DNA from: Trypanosoma brucei gambiense DAL972
Lineage: Eukaryota; Euglenozoa; Kinetoplastea; Trypanosomatida; Trypanosomatidae
Length of the DNA: 64,000 nt
Assembly: GCF_000210295.1 (NCBI RefSeq)
Contig: NC_026737.1
Location: 372,001 to 436,000 of the forward strand
Reading direction: 5' to 3'
How positions within the stretch are numbered: position 1 is the stretch's first letter; each line of letters begins with the position of its first letter. The position numbers were made by a program, and so were the translations under genes. The notes under the pieces were generated by a model. That model was given only the letters and a program-made list of their open reading frames with translations. It did no database searches and was not told the origin of the DNA. This document shows, piece after piece, positions 10,439 through 21,175 of this stretch.

Positions 10439-12059
10439 TTTTTTTGCTTGTTAAACTCGGGTTTGACGGTGTAAAGATGCGCGAGCTGCGAGACGAGAAC
10501 TTCTCTCTTTTTTTTTTATTTTTATTTTGTTATTGTTTTTTTTTTTGCGGAATTGGAAAAAACAAACAAACAAACAAACAAATGGGGTGGGGAAAGTAGC
10601 AAAATTATTAGCAAGATATATATATATATATGTGCACACATTTACTTACAAGTATGATACGCATACCGCAAGAGGAGGAATAACATGTTATATATAGGGA
10701 TTAGAAACTCGAATACGACGAGGGCTATATAAATATATATATAAATATATATATATATATTTCTTTTTTCTTTTATTTTGACGGCAGATATTTAAACCAA
10801 ACAAAGACAAAATGAATAGAAATATATCATCATAACGCTGTTACTTTTTCTCTTTTTTTTTTTTTTTGGTGACGGAGAAGAGGAGGAGAGGAGAAGGAGG
10901 GGGAAGGATTAGGCACATTAACACCACCACCAATAAAAATAACACTAACAACAAACGAGAGAAGGGAACACGGCAGTGAAATTGGTATAAACTTTAAACA
11001 AACACAATTGCACATATACACACGGAGGAAGAGGGAAAAGAAGAAGAAAAGTAAAAGTGCCAGAGCGGACGAAGCATATATATATATATATATATATATT
11101 TATTTATTAAAAAAAAAAAAATCAGACATGCGCCACCCATCATAATCCAACGAACACTTAACACTAAAACAGTGTTCCATCCGACATTACTTAACTAATA
11201 AATTCAGGAAATGTGTTCATGTGTTTGTGTGTGTGTGTGTGTGAGGCGGAATTATCTGAACTAATGCCACAACTTGACTGCATTCCCTGAAGACGGAAAG
11301 AAATTCAACCACCAGATGGAAATAATAACGAGATTATTATTATTATTATTTTTTTGTTAATTTTCTTCTTTTTTAAAAAAAAAAAATTAGATGAAGTAAC
11401 AAGAAATTAACCATAACAATGAGTTAACATCACTACCTCTCACTGATATCATCATCATGGTAATAAACATAATTCTTTTGTCTTTTCTTTATATATATGT
11501 ATATATGTATTTTTTTTTGAATTAAGTTTTTTTTAAAAAAAAAAAAGAAACAAGGAGAGAAGGAAGGAAAGGGATGGAGAAGAGTGAAATGATATGCATA
11601 TATATATATATATTATTATTTTTTTGAATTGCATATTTGCGTACACGGGAAGCAATGGATGGGAAAGTAACGTGGAAAATAACTTTTCATATATCTATGT
11701 ATGCAACATTTATTTATTTATTTACTTATTCTTTTTTTTTTCCCCCTCTCTTGCATTTTAATTAAGGCAGCGGTGTTATTACTATCGATAACAATAATAA
11801 CAGAGAAAGACTGAGTTGAAAACGGCCCTCTCCCCCTCCCCCTCCCCCCCACCTCACAAAAACAAAAAAACAAAAAAAAAAACAGCACCAAAAGTAAACA
11901 ACGACGCAACCCGGAGAAAATGTGCTCAATGCTTTCAAATATATAAATAAATAAATATATAAATATATATTACCCCCCTCTCCCTCATGCGCTAAAGTTG
12001 TAAAATGCAAAAAGCATGAGAAGAACAAAAGGAACGAGAATGAAAAGGAGGAAGAAACA

Positions 12060-12298
<239 letters not shown>

Positions 12299-12303
<5 letters not shown>

Positions 12304-12344
12304 TGCACAAAAACACACACACACACAGACATGCACAAAAACAA
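12299..12344. repeat. Short direct repeat flanking the (CA)n block
   Basis: The sequence CAGACATGCACAAAAACA occurs at 12299-12316 and again at 12327-12344, separated by a short CA run. It then runs into a (CAA)n tract (to about 12362). Confidence 0.85.
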
Positions 12345-13255
12345 CAACAACAACAACAAAACAACAAAGCAGAAGCAATAGCAATAGCAATCGAGTTAGA
12401 TCTCGGGGAAAATATTTTTTGAAATGGAAAAGACAACGACAACAACAAAAACTTTACCGAGTTATTTATTCGTAATCAATGAAGAAAAGGTAAAACATGG
12501 TTGTTGTTATTGTTGTTTTTTTAAAAAAAATTGAGGGGCGGAATCAGCAAAAAGGGAGGTAAGAGGAATAAACGTTGGCCGGATGAAACATGATTTCGTG
12601 TGATGGTTGAAGAGGCACCTCCCAAGCCACCAGCAATAATAATAACAATGAAAAGAAAAAGAAAAAAAAAGAAGACATAACTACTTGAAAGAAAAAAAAA
12701 AGAAAAATTCAAAACTTGAAAAAAGCATTTGGTCATACTACTAAAGCAAAAGATTTTCGTTGGCCTCTGCTACAGAAAAACCTTAAAAAAAAAAAAAGAG
12801 TTAAATACCCTCCCCTCCTTTTTTTTTTCTCCCCCCCACCCCACCTGCTCCAAACTCCTTTTATTCTCCCTATTCTTCATTGGCTTTCTCTTCTGCGTGG
12901 CTTACTGGTTTTTAGTCTTTTCTCCGTCTTTGGCGCGCCGTATTCCCATCATGAAAAAAAAAACAATTAAAAAAAAATTTTCTATACTTGTATTTATATG
13001 CTTACTTATATGTATCGATGTATTCGCATATAGTCAACATCAATGTGTTGATGCTTGTTTTCCCTCCCTTCTTTTTTTTTTTTGTACGCCTCTTGCCACA
13101 TACTATATTCTTTTTGTCATGCCTCACCTTTCTTTTCTTTTCCTTTCCCCCTATTATTATTATTATTATTATTATTTTCCCCCTCTTTTATTTAATTTTT
13201 TTTTTTTGAAACCTTCGTTTTCCCTTTCCCCATGACTTCTCCTTATTTCCCATCC

Positions 13256-13292
13256 CTTCTCTTCTCTTCTCTTCTCTTCTCTTCTCTTCTCT
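13256..13292. repeat. (TTCTC)n pentanucleotide repeat
   Basis: About seven tandem copies of TTCTC. On the coding strand this is (GAGAA)n, roughly 90 bases after the phosphatase stop codon, inside its likely 3' UTR. Confidence 0.9.
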
Positions 13293-13380
13293 TTCCTTTT
13301 GTTCCCATTCTCCTCACAGCATCCAATCAACTCATCTCAAGTGTCTAACAATTGTTCCATCAACGCCCGACTCATATCTT

Positions 13381-14661
13381 TCAACTGTCACCTGAAAAGT
13401 AATGTGCGAAGGCAAAAGGACTCAAACACGCAACGAGATTGTCACTTCCCCCCGTCACGACCGTATCGTAAACGTTAAATTCCAATTCCACACGATCTTT
13501 CCCCGCTTGCACCTGCCCTCGTAGAAGTGCCACCGCCCCCTTATTACCATGCATTCCACAATAGTTTGGGGCTGAGAAAAGAGTTAATACGAGACCACCG
13601 TGACACCACATATAACCCTCACGGGCGCATTGATGACCGCGTAGGATGAATTGCATTCCAGGTTTCATCTCTCCTATTAGTTGCCTCTTCGAGGGAGGAA
13701 ATCCATAACTGTAATTGCGGTCAAGGAAAGACCTCGTGACGTCTGGCCCGAATATGAAACCGCAGCCCCGATTATTCATTTGACATCCACTAAGTTGGTC
13801 TTCCGGATCGGACCACAATAAACCATCTATCACGAGGCGAGCCTTCGCTCCAGGGCCCTCCAACATGTCATCGCCCCCCCTCGATGTTGGAGTATAAAAC
13901 GTGTCCTCAAAATCATCCACCATGCCGTACTCATGACGGCGGAGTGATTTCAATAGTGGAACTGACAAGGTGTGAGGGCTGAGACCACCATGAGTGCAGA
14001 AAAACATACCTGAAGGACAGGCCACAACAGCAGCTAATGGCAACCAACAAAACACAGTGTTGTATTGAAGCCATGTGCTACTCGTTATATCCACGCTAGC
14101 TGGCCCGCGATCTCCCGTCCCCTCTAATTTAGACTTGCATTCCTGAAAGAAACCATAGAGGCGGGATGTCTGCGCCTCCTCGTGGTTGCCACGCAATAAG
14201 AAGATGTGCTCGGGGTATTCCACCTTTAGTGCAAATAATAAAGTGATGACCTCCAGGCTTTGAGGCCCGCGGTCCACATAATCGCCGAGAAATAGAAACT
14301 TGTATATCTCTGTGGAAGGTGATCCGCGACCGTCCGTTGCCTTAGAGTTGTTGAGGTTTAACTGAATAGAGAGTACATTACTGAGCATATCTGCAAATTG
14401 ACCATGAATATCACCGACAATAACCAAGTTGTCTTGCCGTGGTATGGCAATCTCTAGCACCGTGTTCTCTCTTTCAAGCACTTCCTTCGTGTCTTGGCAT
14501 AAAACACCGGCCTGCGCAGCGCCACCGGGAAGTGCATCAACGATGGAAACACTTTGCAGTAGGTCCGAAATCAGCTGTGTGTACTTTCCTACAGCAGGTG
14601 GCGTGGTGCTTGGTGGATAAAAGTACACCAGTTCCTCCAAATTCCCTTCCTCTTCTTGCAT
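13381..14661 (-). CDS. PPP-family serine/threonine phosphatase (PP1-like)
   Basis: The 426-residue protein has all PPP metal and catalytic motifs: GDIHGQ (about 83-88), GDYVDRG (about 126-132), RGNHE (about 157-161), then THGGLSP, RGHQ and the PP1-type LFSAPNYCG near the C-terminus. It therefore should be an active metal-dependent Ser/Thr phosphatase. Substrate and regulatory partners are not visible. It is longer than PP1 (about 330 residues) because of an N-terminal extension and inserts, for example GRGSPSTE before GDYVDRG and a Gly-rich stretch near the middle. RGHQ replaces the more usual RAHQ/RAHE, with the metal-binding His kept. Kinetoplastids have several divergent PP1-like phosphatases, and this looks like one of them. 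The longest open frame begins at GTG 14691; the first ATG is at 14661 and was chosen. Confidence 0.9.
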   Translation of the reverse strand: MQEEEGNLEELVYFYPPSTTPPAVGKYTQLISDLLQSVSIVDALPGGAAQAGVLCQDTKEVLERENTVLEIAIPRQDNLVIVGDIHGQFADMLSNVLSIQLNLNNSKATDGRGSPSTEIYKFLFLGDYVDRGPQSLEVITLLFALKVEYPEHIFLLRGNHEEAQTSRLYGFFQECKSKLEGTGDRGPASVDITSSTWLQYNTVFCWLPLAAVVACPSGMFFCTHGGLSPHTLSVPLLKSLRRHEYGMVDDFEDTFYTPTSRGGDDMLEGPGAKARLVIDGLLWSDPEDQLSGCQMNNRGCGFIFGPDVTRSFLDRNYSYGFPPSKRQLIGEMKPGMQFILRGHQCAREGYMWCHGGLVLTLFSAPNYCGMHGNKGAVALLRGQVQAGKDRVELEFNVYDTVVTGGSDNLVACLSPFAFAHYFSGDS

Positions 14662-17600
14662 ATGTTGTAGAGTACTTATCGTTTGAATCACTCACCCACT
14701 GTGTCCAATATGTGTCAATACGCGTGGCTAAGTCTAATATATATATATATAGTGTGTAGATGTAAGATACAGGTGGTACTGCGTCGGAGTGGAGTATGCT
14801 TTATTAATGAATAACCAACGACGTTCAGTTACCGACTTTTGCTCCCTGCTTTACTGTCGCTTCTTATTTTAATTAATTTATTTTTTCCCTTTGCTCTAAA
14901 CTCCTCCTTTGCTCTCCTTTTCAACTTTCCACCCCTTCCCTACGGGCACGGGGCGTGACAAAAGCTGAAGGGTTACGGACAAGTTTCCCCCCCTTGACCA
15001 GAGGCGATGTGTTCTAAACTGAGCAAATAACAGGAAGTTGGGGGGGAGGGAATGGCACAAATTAGAAAAAAAATAATTATTATTAAAAAGAAAAGAAAAA
15101 GGAAAGGAAAGAAAAGAAGAAAATGCTGAGAAGAGATGCAAACAGATGGCAATGATGATGAAATAAATCAAAATGAAAAAGGAGAGAAACATGAACAAGT
15201 GGGTTTCAACAGAAAGAGAGAGAGAGAAAGAAAGAGAAAGAGGGGAACAACTCGTTTGAACAAATGTGTAATTGTAAGAGGGGGAAAAATATATTGATAT
15301 GACGTTGATTGCGGCAGTCGCTGAAGAAGGAACTCACAAATTCCTCAGAGGTGAGATTTGGGGGCGCAGCATTACACAACAACAAGTAACGACTAAATGG
15401 TATGAAAAACGTCTTATGTCTTTTGATTTATTTATTTATTTTTCTTTCCTTTTTCTTTTTCTTTTGGCAAAAAGGGGAAGAGTTCCTTTATTCTCTTTCC
15501 CATCGCTTCCTTTTCTTTTGTCCCTTCTCCACACGCTCACTCCAACGTAACCCTCGTCCCTTCATCATCTTTTTTTTTTTTCCAACAACTGAAGGGAGAA
15601 GTGCACAAGTTGAAAAAAAAAAAAGAAGAAGAAAGAGTGCACGGCGCCTCCCAAGACAATGCCCCACACTGTGCCATTGTCAGAAAAATAAAAACATTAA
15701 TAAAAACAATAATAATGGTGATGGTAACAACAACGGTAACAAAAATAAAAACTGTTATAATTATAAATATAATAAATATAATAATAAAACAAAAAAAAAA
15801 GAAGTGTTGTGAAAGGGATTACGACATGCAACAACTCATTACCCAACCATCACCAAAGAAAAACAAAACAAAAACACACACGAACATGACAAAAAGCACA
15901 ACATTTCTCCACAAATACGAACAGTCCATTCCTAAAAATGTTATGACTTTTAATCATTACTTATCGTCCCCTTTTCCCCCCTTTTCCTCCCTTTTCGCTT
16001 TTCCCATTTTTTTTTTTAAATTACTTCATTCCACTTCGCCAAACCCGCTGAGCATAACAAAACTACGATTGGTCATACTCGTCCCCGCTCACCAAAAAAA
16101 AAAAAAAACAACAACAACACAAAAACACACACACGAAGCAGGCGCACAAACAACGATGATACAAACAAAAAGAAAAATGAAAAAAAAAAGAAGAAAAAAA
16201 AAAAAACACACACACACGTAAAGAGAGGAAGGGATTATTACAAACTCAAAAAAAAAAAGGAAAAAAGACACATCATCCTTTCTTTTTCTTTTTCGTTTTC
16301 TTTTTTTCTTTTCCCTCTTTTCTTTTTCTGTGTCTCGTCCTGCTCATAACGGCTGCAACGGAACAATAATAATAACAATAACATTAATAATAATAATAAA
16401 GAAGTGCTTGCGACACTACACACAAGCACACAAAGATGAAAAAAAATATATAAAGACAGCAACGATGACACGGTAAAAAAAAAAAAAGGAAAAGAAAAGA
16501 AAAAAAAGGAAAAAGGGATTTAAAGGAAAGGGAAAGGAAAAAAATGATGATAAGGAAGGGAGAAGAAAAACCAAAAGGATGGTAGAAGCCATAAAAATCG
16601 ATGTTGTTGTTGTTGTTATTTTTAACCACATCAGTAAAGGGGTAAAACATTAACAACAGTAACAGTAATAATAGCAACGGAAAAAAGATGAAAACGGAGG
16701 GGAAAAAAAAGTAGGAAGATGTGGGAATCTTCAAACCTTCTCCTTTTTTTAACTTCTATTTCTCTTTTTCTCTTTCTCCTCCTCACCTTTTTCTTTTTTT
16801 AAAAAAAATCACTTCCGCTCAATTTCATTATTATTATTATTATTATTTTGTTGGTGCTGTTTTTTTTTCTTTTTAAAAACTTCCTTCCTTCCTTCCTTTT
16901 TTCCTTTTTTTTCTCGTTTATTCATTCGTCCTCTCATTTTCCCTCTCTCTTTTTTCTCTCTCTCTTTCCCCCCTTCACATCTTAACCATAAATCACTCAC
17001 TCACTCACACGTTCACAACCAAACAATTCCTTTCAATATCTTCACTTCACTTCACTTTCTTTTCTTTTCTTTTCCTTTTTTTTTTGCATGTTAAATATTG
17101 CCGCAAAACATTTTACAATACGACATGAACTCACAAATATATACACATACAAAAAAAAAAAAGAAAAGAAAAGAAAAGTGAAGTGAAGTGAAGTGGGAGC
17201 GCGCGTAATTTTTTTTTTTTTAAAACAAAAAAAAAAAGGAATGAATGAAATAAGTGATGCACAAATGAGTGGAGATATGCTTGCGTCTGCGTCTGCGTGT
17301 GCATGTGCACGAGGAGAGAGAAAAGTGCCACAAAAAGAAAAAAAAAAGAAAACTATGCTCGACCCTGATACGAAATGGAAAATAAATAAATAAATATTGA
17401 AGAGACCTGAAGATACATATACATGACGGCATAAATACATGAATACATACATAAATATAAATATACACAGACGCAATACAACATAGCAAATGCCTCAAAA
17501 CGGAGATGCAAGAGACAAGAGTAAAACAAGCAAAAGAAAAAAAAGGAAGCACCGCCTCAGATTTTGTTATTTTAGGTTCGATTTCCTTTTCTCTTCTTGT

Positions 17601-18173
17601 CTTTCTTAAATTATTTCTTTTGGACTCTTGTCAGTTTCGCATGGCATTTGTGATCGGTATGTTGCGGGGGCGTTTTCATACGGATGTACAACAAAAGCTC
17701 CCCTCCCCCCCCGCACACGCATCCAAATGTATATGTGTACATAAATTTTTATGTACAAATATATTTTACCAGTCTGTTCTTCTTTTCTTTTCTTTCTCCT
17801 TTTCTTTTCTTTTTCTTTTTTTTTTTCTTTTCCCTTTCTCTTCTTGTCGTGCAGTAACGGGAATAAATAATACAAGAAAGGAAGGATGATGCCTGGACAG
17901 ATGATCAACAATAGCAAAAAAATAACAGAAAGCGGAGACGGGGAATAAAACAAAACAATCAAACGTTAATCCTTCAACTATTCTTCCATCAAATCCCACA
18001 TCCCCTACTTCCGTTTTTTTTCATTTTTTTTCTTCTGCTCTGCCTGATGCATTTTCCCCCATCTGTTTCCATTATTTTTTTTTCCTTAGAAAAAAGAACC
18101 GCTGTGGCGGTAGTGACGCTACTACGAAAGCGAAAAAGAAAAAAAAAGGCAGGTAAAACATCTGTACAAAAAC
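14662..18173. other. Gene-poor low-complexity interval
   Basis: This 3.5 kb interval lies downstream of the disordered protein gene and upstream of the phosphatase gene in transcription order. It contains alternating T-rich and A-rich blocks, (ATT)n near 16830-16850, (CTT)/(TTTTC)n tracts, CA and TA runs, and a large inverted repeat at 17041-17195. Frames here are Lys/Asn- or Phe/Leu-rich homopolymer translations, and no gene is supported. Confidence 0.7.
17041..17195. repeat. Inverted repeat, arms about 45 bp
   Basis: The left arm (17041-17085) starts with CTTCA-type repeats, continues with (TTTTC)n and ends in a T run. The right arm (17151-17195) is its near-perfect reverse complement: an A run, then (GAAAA)n, then GAAGT-type repeats. 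The spacer of about 65 bases is unrelated, mixed sequence. An RNA copy of either strand could fold into a long hairpin. Confidence 0.85.
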
Positions 18174-19094
18174 CTAGTCATCCCTTCGACTACCAATAGG
18201 ATCTAAAACTTGTAGCCCATTGGCTTGTATGGAGGAACGCCCAGACTCGCATCGTCTACCATTCCCTTGACTACTAGACCTCTCACAACTTGTTGAAGTG
18301 GTTTGTTTGCTCAATGGCGTCATCGCCCGCTTTATTGTTGTCTTCGAGGGTGTCGCAATACTTCGTCCATCATTGCTGCAACTTTTTCCAGTACCGCCGA
18401 GACTGAGTTTCTTTTCTTTCCTTCCACATGAAAGTGGTGTATTTGTCCTCAACACAAGTGTCGCCTCCGTATCCCGAATAGCAATTGTGCTACTGCTAAG
18501 CTTTGGAGCTGGTGAGCTGCCAGGTTGCTCATGACCGGTTCTACTAAGAGGTGCTGTGCTGCGACCACTTGATTTCTGTCCCTCTGCGCCTAAAGGGGGA
18601 AGGGCACAATTATGGCTAATATCTTTCCCTCCTCGTGGGGGTGGTGTGATGTTTTGGGGAAGTGGTAACAACGACGGAACGACGACACGCGGTGAGCTCA
18701 TTGCATTGGGACCGTAACGTACCCACGTGTTCGATAACCCGCTGTCGGATGAATACCCAACACCACACTCGTCACATGTGGACGCCGCTGAATCCTTTCC
18801 TCGAAGTTTTGCGCTGAGATCACGCAGGGGGCTGACATTTTTCATCCGTACCTCCGAGCGCGGACTGCTGGTACAACTCCCTCCAGCATTTACCATTGCG
18901 AGAATTGCACTGGAGCCTGCTGGAGTTGTTGCGCCGTGTTCACTGCGATTATGTGGGGATGAGAGCGTTGTTTGAAGATGAGGCACCAAATCACTGTCAA
19001 GACGCACACCTCGCAAAAGCAACTCATCCTCCCATGTGATGCTGGAAACACGCGTCTTACCAGCCATGCCATCAGGACTATGCTGTCGCAGCAT
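18174..19094 (-). CDS. Hypothetical protein, low-complexity, probably disordered
   Basis: A 306-residue frame with no recognisable domain. It is rich in Ser, Thr, Gly, Pro and basic residues, with many SP/TP dipeptides (for example SPLRDL, SSPRVV, TPLSKQT, ATPSKT) that could be phosphorylation sites. A short N-terminal stretch, SSITWEDELLLRGVRLDSD, is the only part that looks folded and might be a conserved motif. Codon usage is mixed, unlike the homopolymer frames around it, and the frame ends naturally at 18174, which supports a real gene. An alternative start is the second Met, residue 10. I cannot assign a function. The ATG at 19094 is intact. Confidence 0.65.
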   Translation of the reverse strand: MLRQHSPDGMAGKTRVSSITWEDELLLRGVRLDSDLVPHLQTTLSSPHNRSEHGATTPAGSSAILAMVNAGGSCTSSPRSEVRMKNVSPLRDLSAKLRGKDSAASTCDECGVGYSSDSGLSNTWVRYGPNAMSSPRVVVPSLLPLPQNITPPPRGGKDISHNCALPPLGAEGQKSSGRSTAPLSRTGHEQPGSSPAPKLSSSTIAIRDTEATLVLRTNTPLSCGRKEKKLSLGGTGKSCSNDGRSIATPSKTTIKRAMTPLSKQTTSTSCERSSSQGNGRRCESGRSSIQANGLQVLDPIGSRRDD

Positions 19095-19794
19095 GGCAAG
19101 TCACTACCTTCTACACGAACTGCTAATCAACCCCTTTGTTTTCTATATGCTTGTCCCGCTCATAGATGCAATGTCAAACAAAGCAAAGAAAGATAAGGAA
19201 ATGATGTGCACGTATATATATATATATATATATGTGTATGAGGGAGGCGGGAGCGAAACGATACAAAACGAATTGGCAGTGGCAAGTGGCAAGTGACCGA
19301 AGAACTGTAATGGGAAGTTACGCGAATTTTGTTTTATAGACAAAACAAAAAAGAAACAGCGGATGCCAATTGCGCACATGCAAAAGGCGTATCGAATAGA
19401 GTAAGCCCCACATAACAATAACAAAAAGAAGGGAAGAGGGCCAGAGGAACAGAAACAACAAAATGCGGCTCACCGCCAGGTGTGTAGGCAGCCGGTTCCT
19501 TCTCTACCCTCTCTCTTTTATTCGATCCCTTCCCTTCTTTTCTCTCCCTTTATTTGTGCTTCCCTTATTCCCATTTAAACTTCAAGACTTGCATCTCTGC
19601 TCAAGAAACGTCGTGTACGAAGTGGACAAGAGTAAACACATCACTTTACATGGGAAAATGTAATGGTAACATACACAGTAGGAGTCACGGAAGACGGCGG
19701 TACATAAGCTTCCCCGAAGCAGGCCGCTCTCCCCCACAAGGAAGATATTATGTGCGCGTCAAGTGAAAAAGACCAATACGCAATCATCATTGAG
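19095..19794. other. Intergenic region
   Basis: This 700-base region between the thioredoxin-like and disordered protein genes contains a TA run near 19209-19231, and pyrimidine-rich and purine-rich stretches. No gene is seen. Confidence 0.6.
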
Positions 19795-20469
19795 CTAATA
19801 ATCCTCCTCTTCCTCTTCATTCTCTTCCGCTTCTTCTTCCCTCGCACGTCTCCTCGCCTCGCGCCGCCTCTCACGCTCTAATCGCCGCTTCTCCATTCGT
19901 TTCGCCTCGTCGTATTCCTTCATAATAGTGTTGCGGCGAATAACAGCATTCTGCAATACTGCCTCCCATTTCGCCGTGGAACTCCCTTCCGCAATCAGAC
20001 GTGGCGCATTCAAATCATCCGAATCCTTTACAATCTTTCCCTGTACAAAAAACAACATGCAGGGGGTGCTGCGAACTTCTAAAAACAATAACAGCTCTAC
20101 GAGCATCTCATATGCTTGTCTGTGCAACTCTTGCTTCTGTACCTTACTGGGTGGGCGCTTCGTAGCAATATACACCGGATCCTTTTCAATAAGTTGCTGA
20201 ATATTTGTTCGCTCCTCAGGGACAAGAGCGACATTAAAATACCGCACGCGCCGGGTTTGGTGACGGTCCCGCAGCACAAAACGTTCCTTCACGAGTGGTA
20301 ACAGTTTGGCGCTGTGTGGGCATAAGAAAGTTGTGACTACCAGCGCACAGAGAGCCTCGGGTTCCCCCACCACATGTGTCTCAAAATCCTCTTTGCTCAG
20401 CAGCGTGACGAACCGCTTGGTTAATTCGTCAACGGAGGAGGCCTCACTATCACGGTCAAGGTCAGACAT
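19795..20469 (-). CDS. Thioredoxin-fold-like protein with charged C-terminal tail
   Basis: This 224-residue protein is not one I can name. Residues about 40-150 resemble a thioredoxin fold: a strand ending in FLCPHS (50-53, where the active-site CxxC would be, but with one Cys only), a helix, the strand VRYFNVAL, and then STPCMLFFVQGKIV. The Pro at 136 takes the usual cis-Pro place before a strand. The second half is a long helix that becomes very Arg-rich (EKRRLERERRREARRRAREE) and ends in an acidic tail (EENEEEEEDY). A redox enzyme is unlikely with one cysteine; an adaptor or a flagellar/cytoskeletal thioredoxin-like protein is possible. Fold assignment is inference. ATG at 20469, separated from BUD23 by about 700 bases. 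Confidence 0.75.
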   Translation of the reverse strand: MSDLDRDSEASSVDELTKRFVTLLSKEDFETHVVGEPEALCALVVTTFLCPHSAKLLPLVKERFVLRDRHQTRRVRYFNVALVPEERTNIQQLIEKDPVYIATKRPPSKVQKQELHRQAYEMLVELLLFLEVRSTPCMLFFVQGKIVKDSDDLNAPRLIAEGSSTAKWEAVLQNAVIRRNTIMKEYDEAKRMEKRRLERERRREARRRAREEEAEENEEEEEDY

Positions 20470-21175
20470 GGCGCGTAAATGATGAATCTATGCCTTTCAC
20501 ACGCCTTCTTCAAATATATATATATATATATATACACGTGTGTGCGTGAGAGAGAGAGAGCATTTCATTATATATATATAAGAAGGTATACGAAATACTT
20601 TACAGAGGAAATGATGATATTGTCAACCGTCAATCTGTCCAACTTTTGTTTTCCTCCTTTAAAACGAATTGGATTTTGCAGCTTCAGTATAATAAGTTTA
20701 CTGATATGAAACACAACACTGGGAAGTTCTCACACATACTCCGCTATGAAAGGAAACAACAATAAAAAAGGCTAAACGGAAACTTTTGCCTGACTGCATC
20801 AGATAAAAACAGCCAGACCATCCATCCAGCATTCATCCTTTAAACAGAATACAATGTAGTCACCTTCCCTCACCACTATATGTATATATCTTTTATATTT
20901 CTTTTACCTCTTTTGTTATACGCTGCTTACATCTTTTAATCGAATATTCACTTGGGTGTGAGGGCCTAAATTGCTAGCGAAAAGGGGAAATGTACTTCAC
21001 AGTTTGAAGAAAAGCACTTGTAACCCACACAGACAATTTCTTTATTCAATTCCCCACCTTTCCTCAAGATATCATCAACATGTAGTGTTCTGGAAAGTGA
21101 CGAGTGTGTTGAGTGCTTGCTTTCAGATGTTCAGACAGAGAACCAAAGAGAGACAGCGATAAGTGCGGAAACCAA
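20470..21175. other. Intergenic region
   Basis: This 706-base region between BUD23 and the thioredoxin-like gene holds TA runs at about 20514-20534 and 20571-20580, and a GA run at 20550-20560. No gene is seen. Confidence 0.6.

Noticed and set aside
15402..16221. Long plus-strand frames rich in Lys and Asn
   Set aside because: They are opposite to the gene array and consist of homopolymer and microsatellite translation.
17575..17586. A GGTTCGATTTC sequence resembling a tRNA B box
   Set aside because: No matching A box, acceptor stem or cloverleaf surrounds it, and the local sequence is homopolymer-rich.
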